From: Solibacillus sp. FSL H8-0523
Lineage (GTDB): Bacteria > Bacillota > Bacilli > Bacillales_A > Planococcaceae
Direction: 5' to 3'
NCBI RefSeq assembly: GCF_038051985.1
Contig: NZ_CP150291.1
Coordinates: 1,550,001 to 1,614,000, forward strand
Length of the DNA stretch: 64,000 nt
A program made the position numbers and the translations under genes. The notes under the pieces are model-generated. The model saw nothing but the letters and a program-made list of their open reading frames with translations. It searched no databases and was not told the origin of the DNA. The first letter of the stretch is position 1. Every line of letters starts with the position of its first letter. Positions 41,929-50,644 of this stretch are shown piece by piece.

Positions 41929-42356
41929 TATAAATCCCTCCTAAACCAAATTCTCCCTACCTCTGGTAAAATAGGGTCACTTGTTCTCGATTCAATTACA
42001 AACTCATTAATTCTTTCCCGTAATTCCACCAATTGATCACTCAATTCTTGGTAGGTAGGCTTATTGGGGGTATTTGCGCCACCATTTTTTTTCTCAAAAA
42101 ACACACTTTTACCTTCTAAATTAGCTGGAATTTCATCAACAACTTCAATAGAGTTCTTACTAGTACTAGCTATTTCATTGATAGCTCCAACAAGCGATCC
42201 TTTTTGAGTAGTAGATAAGCTATTAAGTGTTCCGATTAAAGAATTTAACCAAGCAGAGTTATTATAATCATAGATTTGCCCAGAGTTTGTCTCGGGATGG
42301 AAAGTATCAATGCCGTTTCCATTTACAATCGTAATTTTATGATTAAATGTAGCCAT
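41928..42356 (-). CDS. Stand-alone fibre adaptor (copy 1)
   Basis: A 142-residue protein. The N-terminal ~63 residues (MATFNHKITIVNGNGIDTFH, DYNNSAWLNSLIGTL, TTQKGSLVGAINEIA) are nearly the same as the N-termini of the fibres at 38875, 43704 and 44156. The joint IEVVDEIPANLEGKSVFFEK follows, and the end PILPEVGRIWFRRDL is a typical fibre terminus. It has no receptor-binding tip of its own. The propeller gene begins on its stop codon. It may bind the baseplate and hold the propeller. Confidence 0.85.
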   Translation of the reverse strand: MATFNHKITIVNGNGIDTFHPETNSGQIYDYNNSAWLNSLIGTLNSLSTTQKGSLVGAINEIASTSKNSIEVVDEIPANLEGKSVFFEKKNGGANTPNKPTYQELSDQLVELRERINEFVIESRTSDPILPEVGRIWFRRDL

Positions 42357-42399
42357 TTAAACACGTCCTTTCTTATTGATTATTCGATTTTAGTAAAAT

Positions 42400-43704
42400 T
42401 TATAAAGGTTTAAAGGCATTAGGGAAACCAGCTTTTCTAACGAATTCATCAAGGAACACGCTAGGTTTTAAATCCCAAGTTGCAATAGTACCACTATCGG
42501 AATTTGCAACACCCGCCAATACTCTTCCATCGCTATTCGGCCCTCTTATTCCGTAGTAACATGTTTGTGTACTCCATGTCGCATCTGGATTAGTTAGTAT
42601 CTTATGGAAAGTGACTCTATCGGGAGAGTACCAAATGTTTCTAGCATCTTCAGTCCCACCGTGGAAACTTTGAGTCACTATAAACTCACCTCTATCACTC
42701 ATTATTAAATCCAGACAGTCATTAGGAGTTTGAAATAGTTGCTCATGTTTGGTTATGTCGCCAATCTCATCATATTTACAACGAATGACTCCTCCGTTTG
42801 TAGTGTCCCAAGTCCAGTAAGCATAATCTCCATAAAACACCATATTTGTAGATTTAAACCGTATGCTACTACCAATCGTTTCAAACGTCCATGAGTCGTT
42901 CACAGTGTTATAAAAACACTTTATAAAATGGGACATAGGAGTGACTTCGGGAGGAAAATAGTCTCCTGTTTGTATCCAAAATGAGCTATCAGCAGGATTA
43001 AATAAGACATTGTGTACGTGATGCGCTCCGTTACCTCCACCCGCATTAAATTCATATGCTATCTTTAATGTTCGTCCTTTATCAACTGTGTACCATACTA
43101 GTATTCGGACATTAGAATGCGTATAATTACCCCACACAAGCATCTCAACTCCGTCAACTACTTGTACGCTCCGATCATGATTAAATGCATTGAAGCTATC
43201 TACGCCTGTCATTACAACAGGTGAGCCATTTTTATCTAAAAGAGTCGATTCCCTGTACGTTAAAAAATCAGTAGAGTAGTAAGCTTTTGTATTACTACAG
43301 AATAGTAATGTACCATCGTTAAAGATATGGAATTGTTTTAATGTTCCGACTTCTGCACCTATAGGCATAGTTTTGGTAAATGTTCTTCCACCATCTTCAC
43401 TTAAATGTAAAGAACCATCATGGTTAGACACCATCCACTTATCTTTCATATAAACAACTGTTCTAATGGCAAGTGGTGGCAAGTTAAATTCGACTTCTTC
43501 TTCTGTAATAATCCCTTTTATACCATCGGCAGTCACTACACGTAACGGCGAAGAGAGGGGAGATTCCACTAGATTAAAACAACCAATACCACTACTTGTC
43601 ATTATTCGTAATGGCGAATTCGGAAAGTCAGAAATCGAATATACAGGAAAATTTTCAAAACCATCTCGCTTAGAAATTTTCAAATAAGATATAGGATCAG
43701 CCAC
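42400..43704 (-). CDS. Asp-box beta-propeller fibre protein (copy 2)
   Basis: 434 residues, starting at the GTG that overlaps the adaptor stop (TAGTG, 43704); the in-frame extension to 43725 lies inside the adaptor. The same motif order as copy 1 is seen (SPLRIMTSSGIGCFNL, LHLSEDGGRTFTKTM, TVDKGRTLKIAYEFN, YWTWDTTNGGVIRC). Differences cluster in loops (NAGGGNGAHHVHN against NVAGSNAATHVHN), which may alter ligand preference. It is probably a receptor-binding propeller with an affinity distinct from copy 1. Confidence 0.85.
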   Translation of the reverse strand: MADPISYLKISKRDGFENFPVYSISDFPNSPLRIMTSSGIGCFNLVESPLSSPLRVVTADGIKGIITEEEVEFNLPPLAIRTVVYMKDKWMVSNHDGSLHLSEDGGRTFTKTMPIGAEVGTLKQFHIFNDGTLLFCSNTKAYYSTDFLTYRESTLLDKNGSPVVMTGVDSFNAFNHDRSVQVVDGVEMLVWGNYTHSNVRILVWYTVDKGRTLKIAYEFNAGGGNGAHHVHNVLFNPADSSFWIQTGDYFPPEVTPMSHFIKCFYNTVNDSWTFETIGSSIRFKSTNMVFYGDYAYWTWDTTNGGVIRCKYDEIGDITKHEQLFQTPNDCLDLIMSDRGEFIVTQSFHGGTEDARNIWYSPDRVTFHKILTNPDATWSTQTCYYGIRGPNSDGRVLAGVANSDSGTIATWDLKPSVFLDEFVRKAGFPNAFKPL

Positions 43705-44078
43705 TATAAATCCTCCCTCAACCAAATTCTCCCTATTGCTGGAGAGATAGGGTCATTCGTTCTTGTTTCAACTACAATAGTTGAAGGTTTATCGGGAGCA
43801 TCAGAAAGCTCACCTTGCTTTTCAAAAAGGACACTTTTACCTTCTAAATTAGTTGGGATCTCATCAACAACTTCAATAGTTTTTTTACTAGCTATTTCAT
43901 TTAAAGCTTCAACAAGCGATCCTTTTTGAGTAGTAGTTAATGTACTTAATACTCCAATGATTGAATTTAACCATTTTTCGTTAGTAAAATCATATACTTG
44001 TGTACTATTAGTCTCTGGATGATAAATATCAGTACTATTCCCATTCACAACCTCAATTTTATGGTTGAATGTTGCCAT
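43704..44078 (-). CDS. Stand-alone fibre adaptor (copy 2)
   Basis: 124 residues: the conserved adaptor (MATFNHKIEVVNGNSTDIYH, WLNSIIGVLSTLTTTQKGSL), the joint IEVVDEIPTNLEGKSVLFEK and the end PISPAIGRIWLREDL. It is followed by propeller copy 2 on its stop codon. Its adaptor is closer to that of the beta-helix gene at 44156 (WLNSIIGVLSTL) than to that of copy 1 (WLNSLIGTLNSL), indicating exchange of N-termini among genes. Confidence 0.85.
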   Translation of the reverse strand: MATFNHKIEVVNGNSTDIYHPETNSTQVYDFTNEKWLNSIIGVLSTLTTTQKGSLVEALNEIASKKTIEVVDEIPTNLEGKSVLFEKQGELSDAPDKPSTIVVETRTNDPISPAIGRIWLREDL

Positions 44079-44155
44079 CTAAAACACTTCCTTTATATTA
44101 ATCGAATATAATGTATGGATTGTATACATTAAGAAAAGTTTTACGTTTAAGTAAA

Positions 44156-46000
44156 CTATTCGAATCTGTAATGCGGGTTGTATACATGTAAAAATGTTCC
44201 TGGATCATCTGCTCGGAAGTAGAATTTAAGTTCTAAGTAGATGTCGTCATTCCCCTCAAAGGAATTGAATCCTCCCGTTACCGATTCTACAAACCTTGCC
44301 CCTGGTGTTGGCAACAAATAAAACGTGTGCATTGCAGTATAAGCGGCGTTACTTGCTGACGGTCTGCCGTGAAAAATGAAATCAACACGCAAATTTTCAC
44401 GGTCTGTATCAATCATTAATCCCACCATATTTATAGCTCTGTAATTCTCCATGTCAACGGGATAGAATATAGATGTGTTGTTTTCTGTTATATTTTCGCT
44501 TCGGCCTGTTGTAATGTCATTAAACTCAACTGCTCCTCTTGCTAACAAAAAGCTATTCAGTACCTTTAGCTTATTTGTTACACTAAATTTAGCAGCTCCT
44601 AAATTTAAGTAATACGGCGTTCCCTCGGTTAGTGAGTTTGAAATAATTGTGCTTGCACTGTCTAGCACATCCCCACCATCAAAAATTGGTATTGGATAGT
44701 TTGAATACAAAGAATTTTTTTCGTAGTTAAATGACTTTATAGCTCTCGCAAAAACGCCCCAACCGTCTAACCCAGCGCCCGCCTCTATCTTAACTAAACT
44801 AGTAACCGAACTATCCAGTAAATTTTCATGCCCAAAATTATCATAAAAATTTACAGTGCTAATGTACTTTAGTGTTCGTGGCTCATCGATTTTATCGACT
44901 TTAACATGCAATAACCCCAAAAAGTTTTGCTCAGAGTAATTGCCTTTGATGTTGATGGAATCGCACGATATAGGGCCACTCCCACGAACAAGATCCGAAT
45001 TAATATCGTACCCGTATTTTCTATTTCCTTGTACGGTATTACCTTCAATATTTATACTGTTGCCCCATAATTCAAAACCACTTCCCCCGTTATTTGCAAT
45101 GTTACAACCACGCACATTAACGCCGTTTATTTGATGCGAACCTGCTGTTGCTACAAAATGTACGGCGCATCCCTTGTTGAATTCAATTTCACTATTAACA
45201 ATATTGATGTTGTTAACGTGTCCGTTATCGCCTCCGTGAAAACCATCGCCACCGTGCCCGCGTACCGTTACGTTTTCGAAATTCCATGATATAGAATTAT
45301 TCAAAAATACAATGCCATGCCCGCTCGTTGCGTTTGTGCCAAAAATGCTCGTACCATTTCCTAATATAGCAAGATCTTTAAAAAGACCACGTTCCGCATT
45401 TTCTTCAATAGTTATCGCATCGTTCAACGAAATATTTCGTAAACCCGAACCGAATCGACCGCTACCACGAAAATTTATATATTTGGCGGGTACTCTAAAC
45501 CCTGTATGATCGTACACACCTTGCGGGATTTCCACCGTGCCTCCCTCGGGAACGTCTGTTATGGCTTGTTTAATTGCATTTGTCCAATCATCATCAACGA
45601 CCAAATGTTGATAGTCTATAATATTTACTATGCCTTTCGAACGTTTATCAATTTTTTCAAATTGTGAAGCTTGTGAGTCAAGTACATCGAATACTTCTTC
45701 AATCGTGGGCTTATTAGGAGCATTAGACGAGCCACTTTGCTTCGAAAAGAAAACATTTTTGCCTTCTAAATTAGTCGGGATTTCATCAACAACTTCAATA
45801 GAATTCTTACTAGCTATTTCATTGATAGCTGCAACGAGTGAAGATTTTTGAGTAGTAGATAATGTACTTAATACTCCAATGATTGAATTTAACCAATTCT
45901 CATTAGTAAAATCATATACTTGCTCACTATTAGTCTCTGGATGAAAAGTATCAACATTATTCCCATTTACAACTTCAATTTTATGATTGAATGTCGCCAT
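44156..46000 (-). CDS. Fibre protein with adaptor and pectin-lyase-like beta-helix
   Basis: 614 residues from ATG 46000, eight bases after a perfect AAGGAGG (GTG 46009 is less likely). Adaptor 1-65, joint IEVVDEIPTNLEGKNVFFSK, then from ~125 a right-handed beta-helix. It opens with DWTNAIKQAITDVPEGGTVE, IPQGVYDHTGFRVPAKYI and repeated Asn-ladder coils (NNINIVNSEIEFNKG, GCNIANNGGSGFELWG, NIEGNTVQGNRKYG). Such helices form trimeric tailspikes that bind or cut surface polysaccharide. The C-terminal ~130 residues form a beta-domain, probably the trimer cap. Enzymatic activity is possible but no catalytic set is identified. Confidence 0.85.
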   Translation of the reverse strand: MATFNHKIEVVNGNNVDTFHPETNSEQVYDFTNENWLNSIIGVLSTLSTTQKSSLVAAINEIASKNSIEVVDEIPTNLEGKNVFFSKQSGSSNAPNKPTIEEVFDVLDSQASQFEKIDKRSKGIVNIIDYQHLVVDDDWTNAIKQAITDVPEGGTVEIPQGVYDHTGFRVPAKYINFRGSGRFGSGLRNISLNDAITIEENAERGLFKDLAILGNGTSIFGTNATSGHGIVFLNNSISWNFENVTVRGHGGDGFHGGDNGHVNNINIVNSEIEFNKGCAVHFVATAGSHQINGVNVRGCNIANNGGSGFELWGNSINIEGNTVQGNRKYGYDINSDLVRGSGPISCDSINIKGNYSEQNFLGLLHVKVDKIDEPRTLKYISTVNFYDNFGHENLLDSSVTSLVKIEAGAGLDGWGVFARAIKSFNYEKNSLYSNYPIPIFDGGDVLDSASTIISNSLTEGTPYYLNLGAAKFSVTNKLKVLNSFLLARGAVEFNDITTGRSENITENNTSIFYPVDMENYRAINMVGLMIDTDRENLRVDFIFHGRPSASNAAYTAMHTFYLLPTPGARFVESVTGGFNSFEGNDDIYLELKFYFRADDPGTFLHVYNPHYRFE

Positions 46001-46030
46001 TTTAACCACCTCCTTAAAATGATTTTCTAC

Positions 46031-47881
46031 TTATACTGTATTTCCAATTGCATCAATCCAAGCAGAATTAGTAGCATTTCTCCAAATTGGTTTATTAAGA
46101 GTAGTATCAAAAAATTCTTGAAATGCCACAGGATTTGAAGGTCGATTTGCGGTAATCCCATTCTCCCATACCTTGTTATTAATAACGTTTTTGTTCATGT
46201 TTATGCTGCCATAAATTTCTCCACCACGAGAATTCACATAATAATTTCCCATATGATTATTTGAATACATGTAAATAGTTCCAATACCAATTACACTATT
46301 AGGATTTAGCGCTGCGTTATAAATGCCCTCTGACAAAGTTATTTTCATCTTCGCAACATTCGCTCCAATCATGGAAATCAATGATCTAACGCAACTATTT
46401 CTATTATCTATTGTGTCTATTACTGTCGTATAGCTTCCATTCAATGAACTAGAATATTCAATTTTCACATTTTTAGGAATTAAACCATCGTTAAATGTAA
46501 TTCCCATTTCTGGAACTCCGTAATATATAGTAGGCAAAATAATCTCAATTACCATAGGATTACTTGCAGTTACAGGAGAAATTGTTACTTTGTTCATTGT
46601 AAAGAAATCATCTAAGTTTCCGTACCATAATACGCCACTACCCAAGTTAGTATTTACAGTAGCAAATTTATTAGCGTTCCATAGGACATTTGAATATAAT
46701 CCTTTGAAATTTGTCCACCTAGATATAATCCAGTTGTTATCTGAGTCGTAGCTATAATTATCGGCTATTTGTGGACTGTAAGCATAATCATTTTCAGCAG
46801 TAACGATATTGTTACTTCTTCCATAATCTGCAATATGAGTCAAAATATAAGTCACACTGAATCCCATTCCAGAAACAACGTTATATCCCGATTGACTAGT
46901 GAATAGTATTGTTATGAAATAATCATTCTTTGGAGCATCCCATATCATTCCAGTAAAGTTATTATGACTTCCTCCACAAATTATAGCCTTGTCATCCTGT
47001 GCGACTTCAGGCATACGAAATTGAAAAGTGAAAGTGAACCTGTTTCCATCGCCCGTATTACGGATGCCATACCTACAACCCAACAAATAAATATCCTCAC
47101 AAAAAATTCCATTAGACCAGCCAGTGCCAATATTAAAAATTTCAATACCCGTTAAGCAATTCATAATATATACATTGTGTATTGTAATTCCAGTGGCATT
47201 AAAATCTGATTCAGATTTTATAGATATTCCTGTCGTTGCCATTGTTTGTGCATGAGCAAATATAAAAATATCTCTAATTGAGGAAATAAACCCATGATCC
47301 CAAAAAGGAGTCATAAAATCTTTATTGTGAATTATGATTGCGATTTTATCGTGACCACGAGGAACAGACAAACGCATGTTTTCTAATCTACACATAGGAT
47401 TGAAGTCTATAAATTCCTTATTAGTCACCGTTAATAGTAACTCAGTGCTATGAGTGCCCAACAAAGCATTCGAGTTTGTTAAAATAATTGTATCGTTGAA
47501 ATAGTATTCATTATCACCGAACACAATTGATTTTTCCGAATTAGCGCTCAGAAAATTATTAAGCATTGTCACGTTATGTTGCGCTCTACTAGAATTATTT
47601 GGAACAATACCAATTGATTCGGCCGTTATATTAACACTAGGTTTATTAGGCGCATTGCCATTGCCATTGCCATTTCTACTGAAAAATACTCCTTTACCCT
47701 CTAAATTAGTTGGAATTTCATCAACAATTTCAATATGTTTTTTAGTTGTATCTACAAAGTGCTCCACTATACTGTCGCCAGTTATCGGATTAATAACTTG
47801 CTCTATAGTTGTTTCTGGATGTAAAACATTAAATGTACCATCAGCATTTTTTTCATTCATTTTTATTTTTTTGTTTACCAT
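46031..47881 (-). CDS. Fibre protein with type-2 adaptor and beta-helix
   Basis: 616 residues. It carries the second adaptor type (MVNKKIKMNEKNADGTFNVL, HPETTIEQVINPITGDSIVE), the joint IEIVDEIPTNLEGKGVFFSR and an Asn/Gly linker (NGNGNGNAPNKPS). A pectin-lyase-like beta-helix follows (~110-470; MLNNFLSANSEKSIVFGDNE, GISIKSESDFNATGITIHNV). The end is NRPSNPVAFQEFFDTTLNKP-type, a common phage-fibre C-terminus. It is likely a trimeric receptor-binding or depolymerising spike. It shares only the joint with the type-1 genes downstream, showing module mixing. Confidence 0.83.
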   Translation of the reverse strand: MVNKKIKMNEKNADGTFNVLHPETTIEQVINPITGDSIVEHFVDTTKKHIEIVDEIPTNLEGKGVFFSRNGNGNGNAPNKPSVNITAESIGIVPNNSSRAQHNVTMLNNFLSANSEKSIVFGDNEYYFNDTIILTNSNALLGTHSTELLLTVTNKEFIDFNPMCRLENMRLSVPRGHDKIAIIIHNKDFMTPFWDHGFISSIRDIFIFAHAQTMATTGISIKSESDFNATGITIHNVYIMNCLTGIEIFNIGTGWSNGIFCEDIYLLGCRYGIRNTGDGNRFTFTFQFRMPEVAQDDKAIICGGSHNNFTGMIWDAPKNDYFITILFTSQSGYNVVSGMGFSVTYILTHIADYGRSNNIVTAENDYAYSPQIADNYSYDSDNNWIISRWTNFKGLYSNVLWNANKFATVNTNLGSGVLWYGNLDDFFTMNKVTISPVTASNPMVIEIILPTIYYGVPEMGITFNDGLIPKNVKIEYSSSLNGSYTTVIDTIDNRNSCVRSLISMIGANVAKMKITLSEGIYNAALNPNSVIGIGTIYMYSNNHMGNYYVNSRGGEIYGSINMNKNVINNKVWENGITANRPSNPVAFQEFFDTTLNKPIWRNATNSAWIDAIGNTV

Positions 47882-48011
47882 TTATCCTTAACCCTCCTAA
47901 TTACACCTCAAACCAAATACCACCCACTCCTAAAGGAGGGTGGCACAGTATATATTTATTTTAATAGGTGATTTTTCAAAAAAATGACTACCAAACTTCA
48001 GAAAAGCGTGG

Positions 48012-48278
48012 TTACTTAGGGGGTAACAACTGTGCCACTACCATATTTAAAGTTTGTGATAATCTAGCGTTCTCTTGTCGTAATTCCTCTAATTGTTCTT
48101 CTATAGACAATGTGGGTAAGTCGTATTCTTGTCCTTCCTCTAAACGAATCATTTCAAAATTACTTATGCCTAGTAAACTAAAGACTTCTTTACCTTCTGT
48201 ATAGCCGATAATACTGTCAGTATCTTTGACTATTTTCTCTGCTTCGTGACGATGATTTCCAAAATATAAAACTTTCAT
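48012..48278 (-). CDS. Small prophage protein between fibre genes
   Basis: 88 residues, MKVLYFGNHRHEAEKIVKDT start, an acidic middle (EMIRLEEGQEYDLP) and a C-terminal coiled-coil helix (LEELRQENARLSQTLNMVVA). It lies 15 bases after the 776-residue fibre gene with site AGGAGGC. Such small proteins often follow fibre genes as assembly helpers, though no family is recognised here. Confidence 0.7.
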   Translation of the reverse strand: MKVLYFGNHRHEAEKIVKDTDSIIGYTEGKEVFSLLGISNFEMIRLEEGQEYDLPTLSIEEQLEELRQENARLSQTLNMVVAQLLPPK

Positions 48279-48293
48279 TGTATAGCCTCCTAA

Positions 48294-50624
48294 TTAAAAG
48301 AATATTTGACCGCCAGTACCTTTACGTTGCGCCATCGGAGTTGTAACCGTACCTGGACGACCTGTAATAATGGACGCGTATGAATTATACGTAGATGCTG
48401 TAGATGCAGGATTCGAACCAGACAATTGATCGACATAAACATACGAGCTTTTATCAGCTTCTATAATTGAACCAGGCACGTTATTAAAAGTGATGTATTC
48501 AACAGAAACTTTAGAGAAACTTACATCAACCCCGATCACCACACCTTCCCACGTACCATAATAGATGTGAACGAGCGGACAATTTAAAATATATGCTCCA
48601 TACACATATACTTCTGTTATAGGTGCTATAACGCGTATATCTGTATGAATAATACGAATGAGCGCTGTTGAATCTTCTATCCTAAAACCTTTAACTGTTG
48701 CCCTAGCATTGTACGTACCGTTGAACGTCAATCTGTTTCCATGAATACCAGATAAGTCTACAACCTCATTGAAAACTTGATATTCTGCCAGCTTAATCTC
48801 ACGATCTTTAGCGTTGACTCTCTTCACCAGTTCCACGGCTTTAGCAATAGTCTTGACTGCTGTAGCAGCAGATTTTCCATCATTTGTGTCTGAGCCATTA
48901 TTGTTAACATAAATAATTACTGTACCATCTACATAATCAGAACCGCTTCCCATACCGCCTTGTAGAATAAAGGAGTTAGTAGTAGTGCTGTAGCGGAATG
49001 TATACACACCATTTATTCTCAAGTCTGATACGCTAGTTCCATCAGCATTACGAAGCGCTCTACCACCAAGTCCATTGACATTAACCGAAGGGCTCATAAT
49101 AGATGAGGCGTGAATGGACAATACTAATCCCATACCTTCTACGTATGCTGTCGGTGCGGGGGCTAGAGTAACATCATATACGCTACCCGTTCCTGACGTT
49201 CGAGCAATGCCTTCATGTTTAGTGTAGTCGTTTGCGTGAATATCGACTTTAGCTTGCGCACCTGTACTTGTTTCTCTTGTATTCCATTTAGCTATGTCAA
49301 TATCACTCACAAACCGATTATTTGCGTCTTGTGTAATAATAGATGCTGGATGATTAGTGGGGTGGGTGTAGTTGTTTGCACTTGCGGCAATTCCATTTAA
49401 TTTTGTTTTGTCGGCAGAACTCATAAGTCCGTTTACACTGGTTGTTGCTAAGGAACTAGAGGCATTCCATGTAGTTTTTTCGGCATCCGTGACAAACCGA
49501 TTATTTGTGTCTTGGATGATGATGGATGCTGGATGATTGGCAGGATGTGTATAGTTGTTTGCGCCCGTTGCAATTCCATTTAGTTTTGTTTTATCAGCAG
49601 AACTCATAAGTCCGCTAACACTAGTTGTTGCTGTGGAATTAGGAGCTTTTTCATTCCATGTGGCTTTTTCAGCATCCGTTACAAAACGATTATTAGTATC
49701 TTGTGTAATAATGGAAGCAGGATGGTTAGAAGGGTGTGTGTAATTGTTTGCATTTGTAGCAATTCCGTCTAATTTCGTTTTGTCTCCCGAACTCATGAGT
49801 CCGTTTGAATTAGCTGTTGCTGTGGAAGTAGGAGTTTTTTCATTCCATATACTTTTTTCGGCATCACTTACAAACCGATTATTTGCATCTTGGATGATGA
49901 TGGATGCTGGATGACTAGTGGGATGGGTATAGTTGTTTGCATTTGCAGCAATTCCATTTAGTTTTGTTTTGTCAGAAGAACTCATAAGTCCGTTTGAACT
50001 AGTTGTTGCTATAGAAGTAGGTGTTTTTTCATTCCATGTAGCTTTTTCCATATCAGTGACAAAACGATTGTCAGCATCCTGGATGATGATGGAAGCAGGG
50101 TGGTTAGCGGGGTGTGTATAATTGTTTGCATTTGTGGCGACTCCGTTTAATTTTGTTTTGTCAGCAGAACTCATAAGCCCATTTGAGCTAGTTGTTGCTA
50201 TGGAGGTAGGAGTTTTTTCATTCCATGCTGTGCGCTCCGCACTTGTTATATGTTGTACTGCATCGTTTGCGTGTTGATCCATAGTTGACTTCAAACTATT
50301 TATAGCAGCAACTAAAGAAGTTTTTTGAGAAGTCGTTAGTGAATCCATATTTCCTATAACAGTATATATCTCTTGAAATGTAATAGGTTTATCGGGAGTA
50401 TTTAAAGTTGCATCTTCCTTTTTAAAGAAAATACCTTTTCCTTCTAAATTGGTTGGGATTTCATCTACAATTTCAATGTGTTTTTTAGTCGTATCTAAAA
50501 AATGTTCTACAATATTTTGTCCAGTTGAAGGATTAATAACTTGTTCTATCGTTGTTTCTGGATGAAGGGTATTGTAAGTGCCGTTTGAATTTTTTTCATT
50601 CATTTTTATTTTTTTGTTTACCAT
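48294..50624 (-). CDS. Long tail fibre with type-2 adaptor, six shaft repeats and beta-helix tip
   Basis: 776 residues. It starts with the type-2 adaptor (MVNKKIKMNEKNSNGTYNTL) and the joint IEIVDEIPTNLEGKGIFFKK. A shaft of about six 59-64 residue repeats follows, each with GLMSSADKTKLNGIA, NNYTHPANHPASIIIQD and RFVTDAEKATWN. A central region (GTGSVYDVTLAPAPTAYVEG) leads to a beta-helix tip beginning VIIYVNNNGSDTNDGKSAAT. The shaft is the typical extended fibre repeat of tailed phages. Repeat identity is high, so length changes by slippage or recombination are likely. Probably the longest of the host-reaching fibres. Confidence 0.88.
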   Translation of the reverse strand: MVNKKIKMNEKNSNGTYNTLHPETTIEQVINPSTGQNIVEHFLDTTKKHIEIVDEIPTNLEGKGIFFKKEDATLNTPDKPITFQEIYTVIGNMDSLTTSQKTSLVAAINSLKSTMDQHANDAVQHITSAERTAWNEKTPTSIATTSSNGLMSSADKTKLNGVATNANNYTHPANHPASIIIQDADNRFVTDMEKATWNEKTPTSIATTSSNGLMSSSDKTKLNGIAANANNYTHPTSHPASIIIQDANNRFVSDAEKSIWNEKTPTSTATANSNGLMSSGDKTKLDGIATNANNYTHPSNHPASIITQDTNNRFVTDAEKATWNEKAPNSTATTSVSGLMSSADKTKLNGIATGANNYTHPANHPASIIIQDTNNRFVTDAEKTTWNASSSLATTSVNGLMSSADKTKLNGIAASANNYTHPTNHPASIITQDANNRFVSDIDIAKWNTRETSTGAQAKVDIHANDYTKHEGIARTSGTGSVYDVTLAPAPTAYVEGMGLVLSIHASSIMSPSVNVNGLGGRALRNADGTSVSDLRINGVYTFRYSTTTNSFILQGGMGSGSDYVDGTVIIYVNNNGSDTNDGKSAATAVKTIAKAVELVKRVNAKDREIKLAEYQVFNEVVDLSGIHGNRLTFNGTYNARATVKGFRIEDSTALIRIIHTDIRVIAPITEVYVYGAYILNCPLVHIYYGTWEGVVIGVDVSFSKVSVEYITFNNVPGSIIEADKSSYVYVDQLSGSNPASTASTYNSYASIITGRPGTVTTPMAQRKGTGGQIFF
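49330..50235 (-). repeat. Coding tandem repeats of about 177-192 bp in the long fibre
   Basis: About six units recur, each containing a TAATTTTGTTTTGTC-like block and the coding sequence for NNYTHPANHPASII. They are recognisable at DNA level at about 49393, 49570, 49762, 49957 and 50149, a spacing of 177-195 bases. Confidence 0.8.
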
Positions 50625-50644
50625 TTGTTCTTAATCCTCCTTCC

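Larger units (their letters stand above)
40585..42356. repeat. Tandem duplication, copy 1 (intergenic + propeller gene + adaptor gene)
   Basis: This 1.77 kb segment parallels 42357-44078: same order, overlapping stop/start codons, and near-identical intergenic start (AAACACGTCCTTTCTTATTG at 40589 and 42360). Gene bodies have diverged at many third positions and in short patches. Confidence 0.85.
42357..44078. repeat. Tandem duplication, copy 2 (intergenic + propeller gene + adaptor gene)
   Basis: Second copy of the unit described at 40585-42356. The adaptor here is shorter (124 vs 142 residues), lacking an internal stretch of coiled character (LRERINEFV in copy 1). Confidence 0.85.

Noticed and set aside
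40630-43725. Sequencing frameshift splitting a fused adaptor-propeller gene
   Set aside because: Both duplicates have clean overlapping stop/start codons, and the adaptor ends in a typical fibre terminus (GRIWxRxDL), so the split looks natural.
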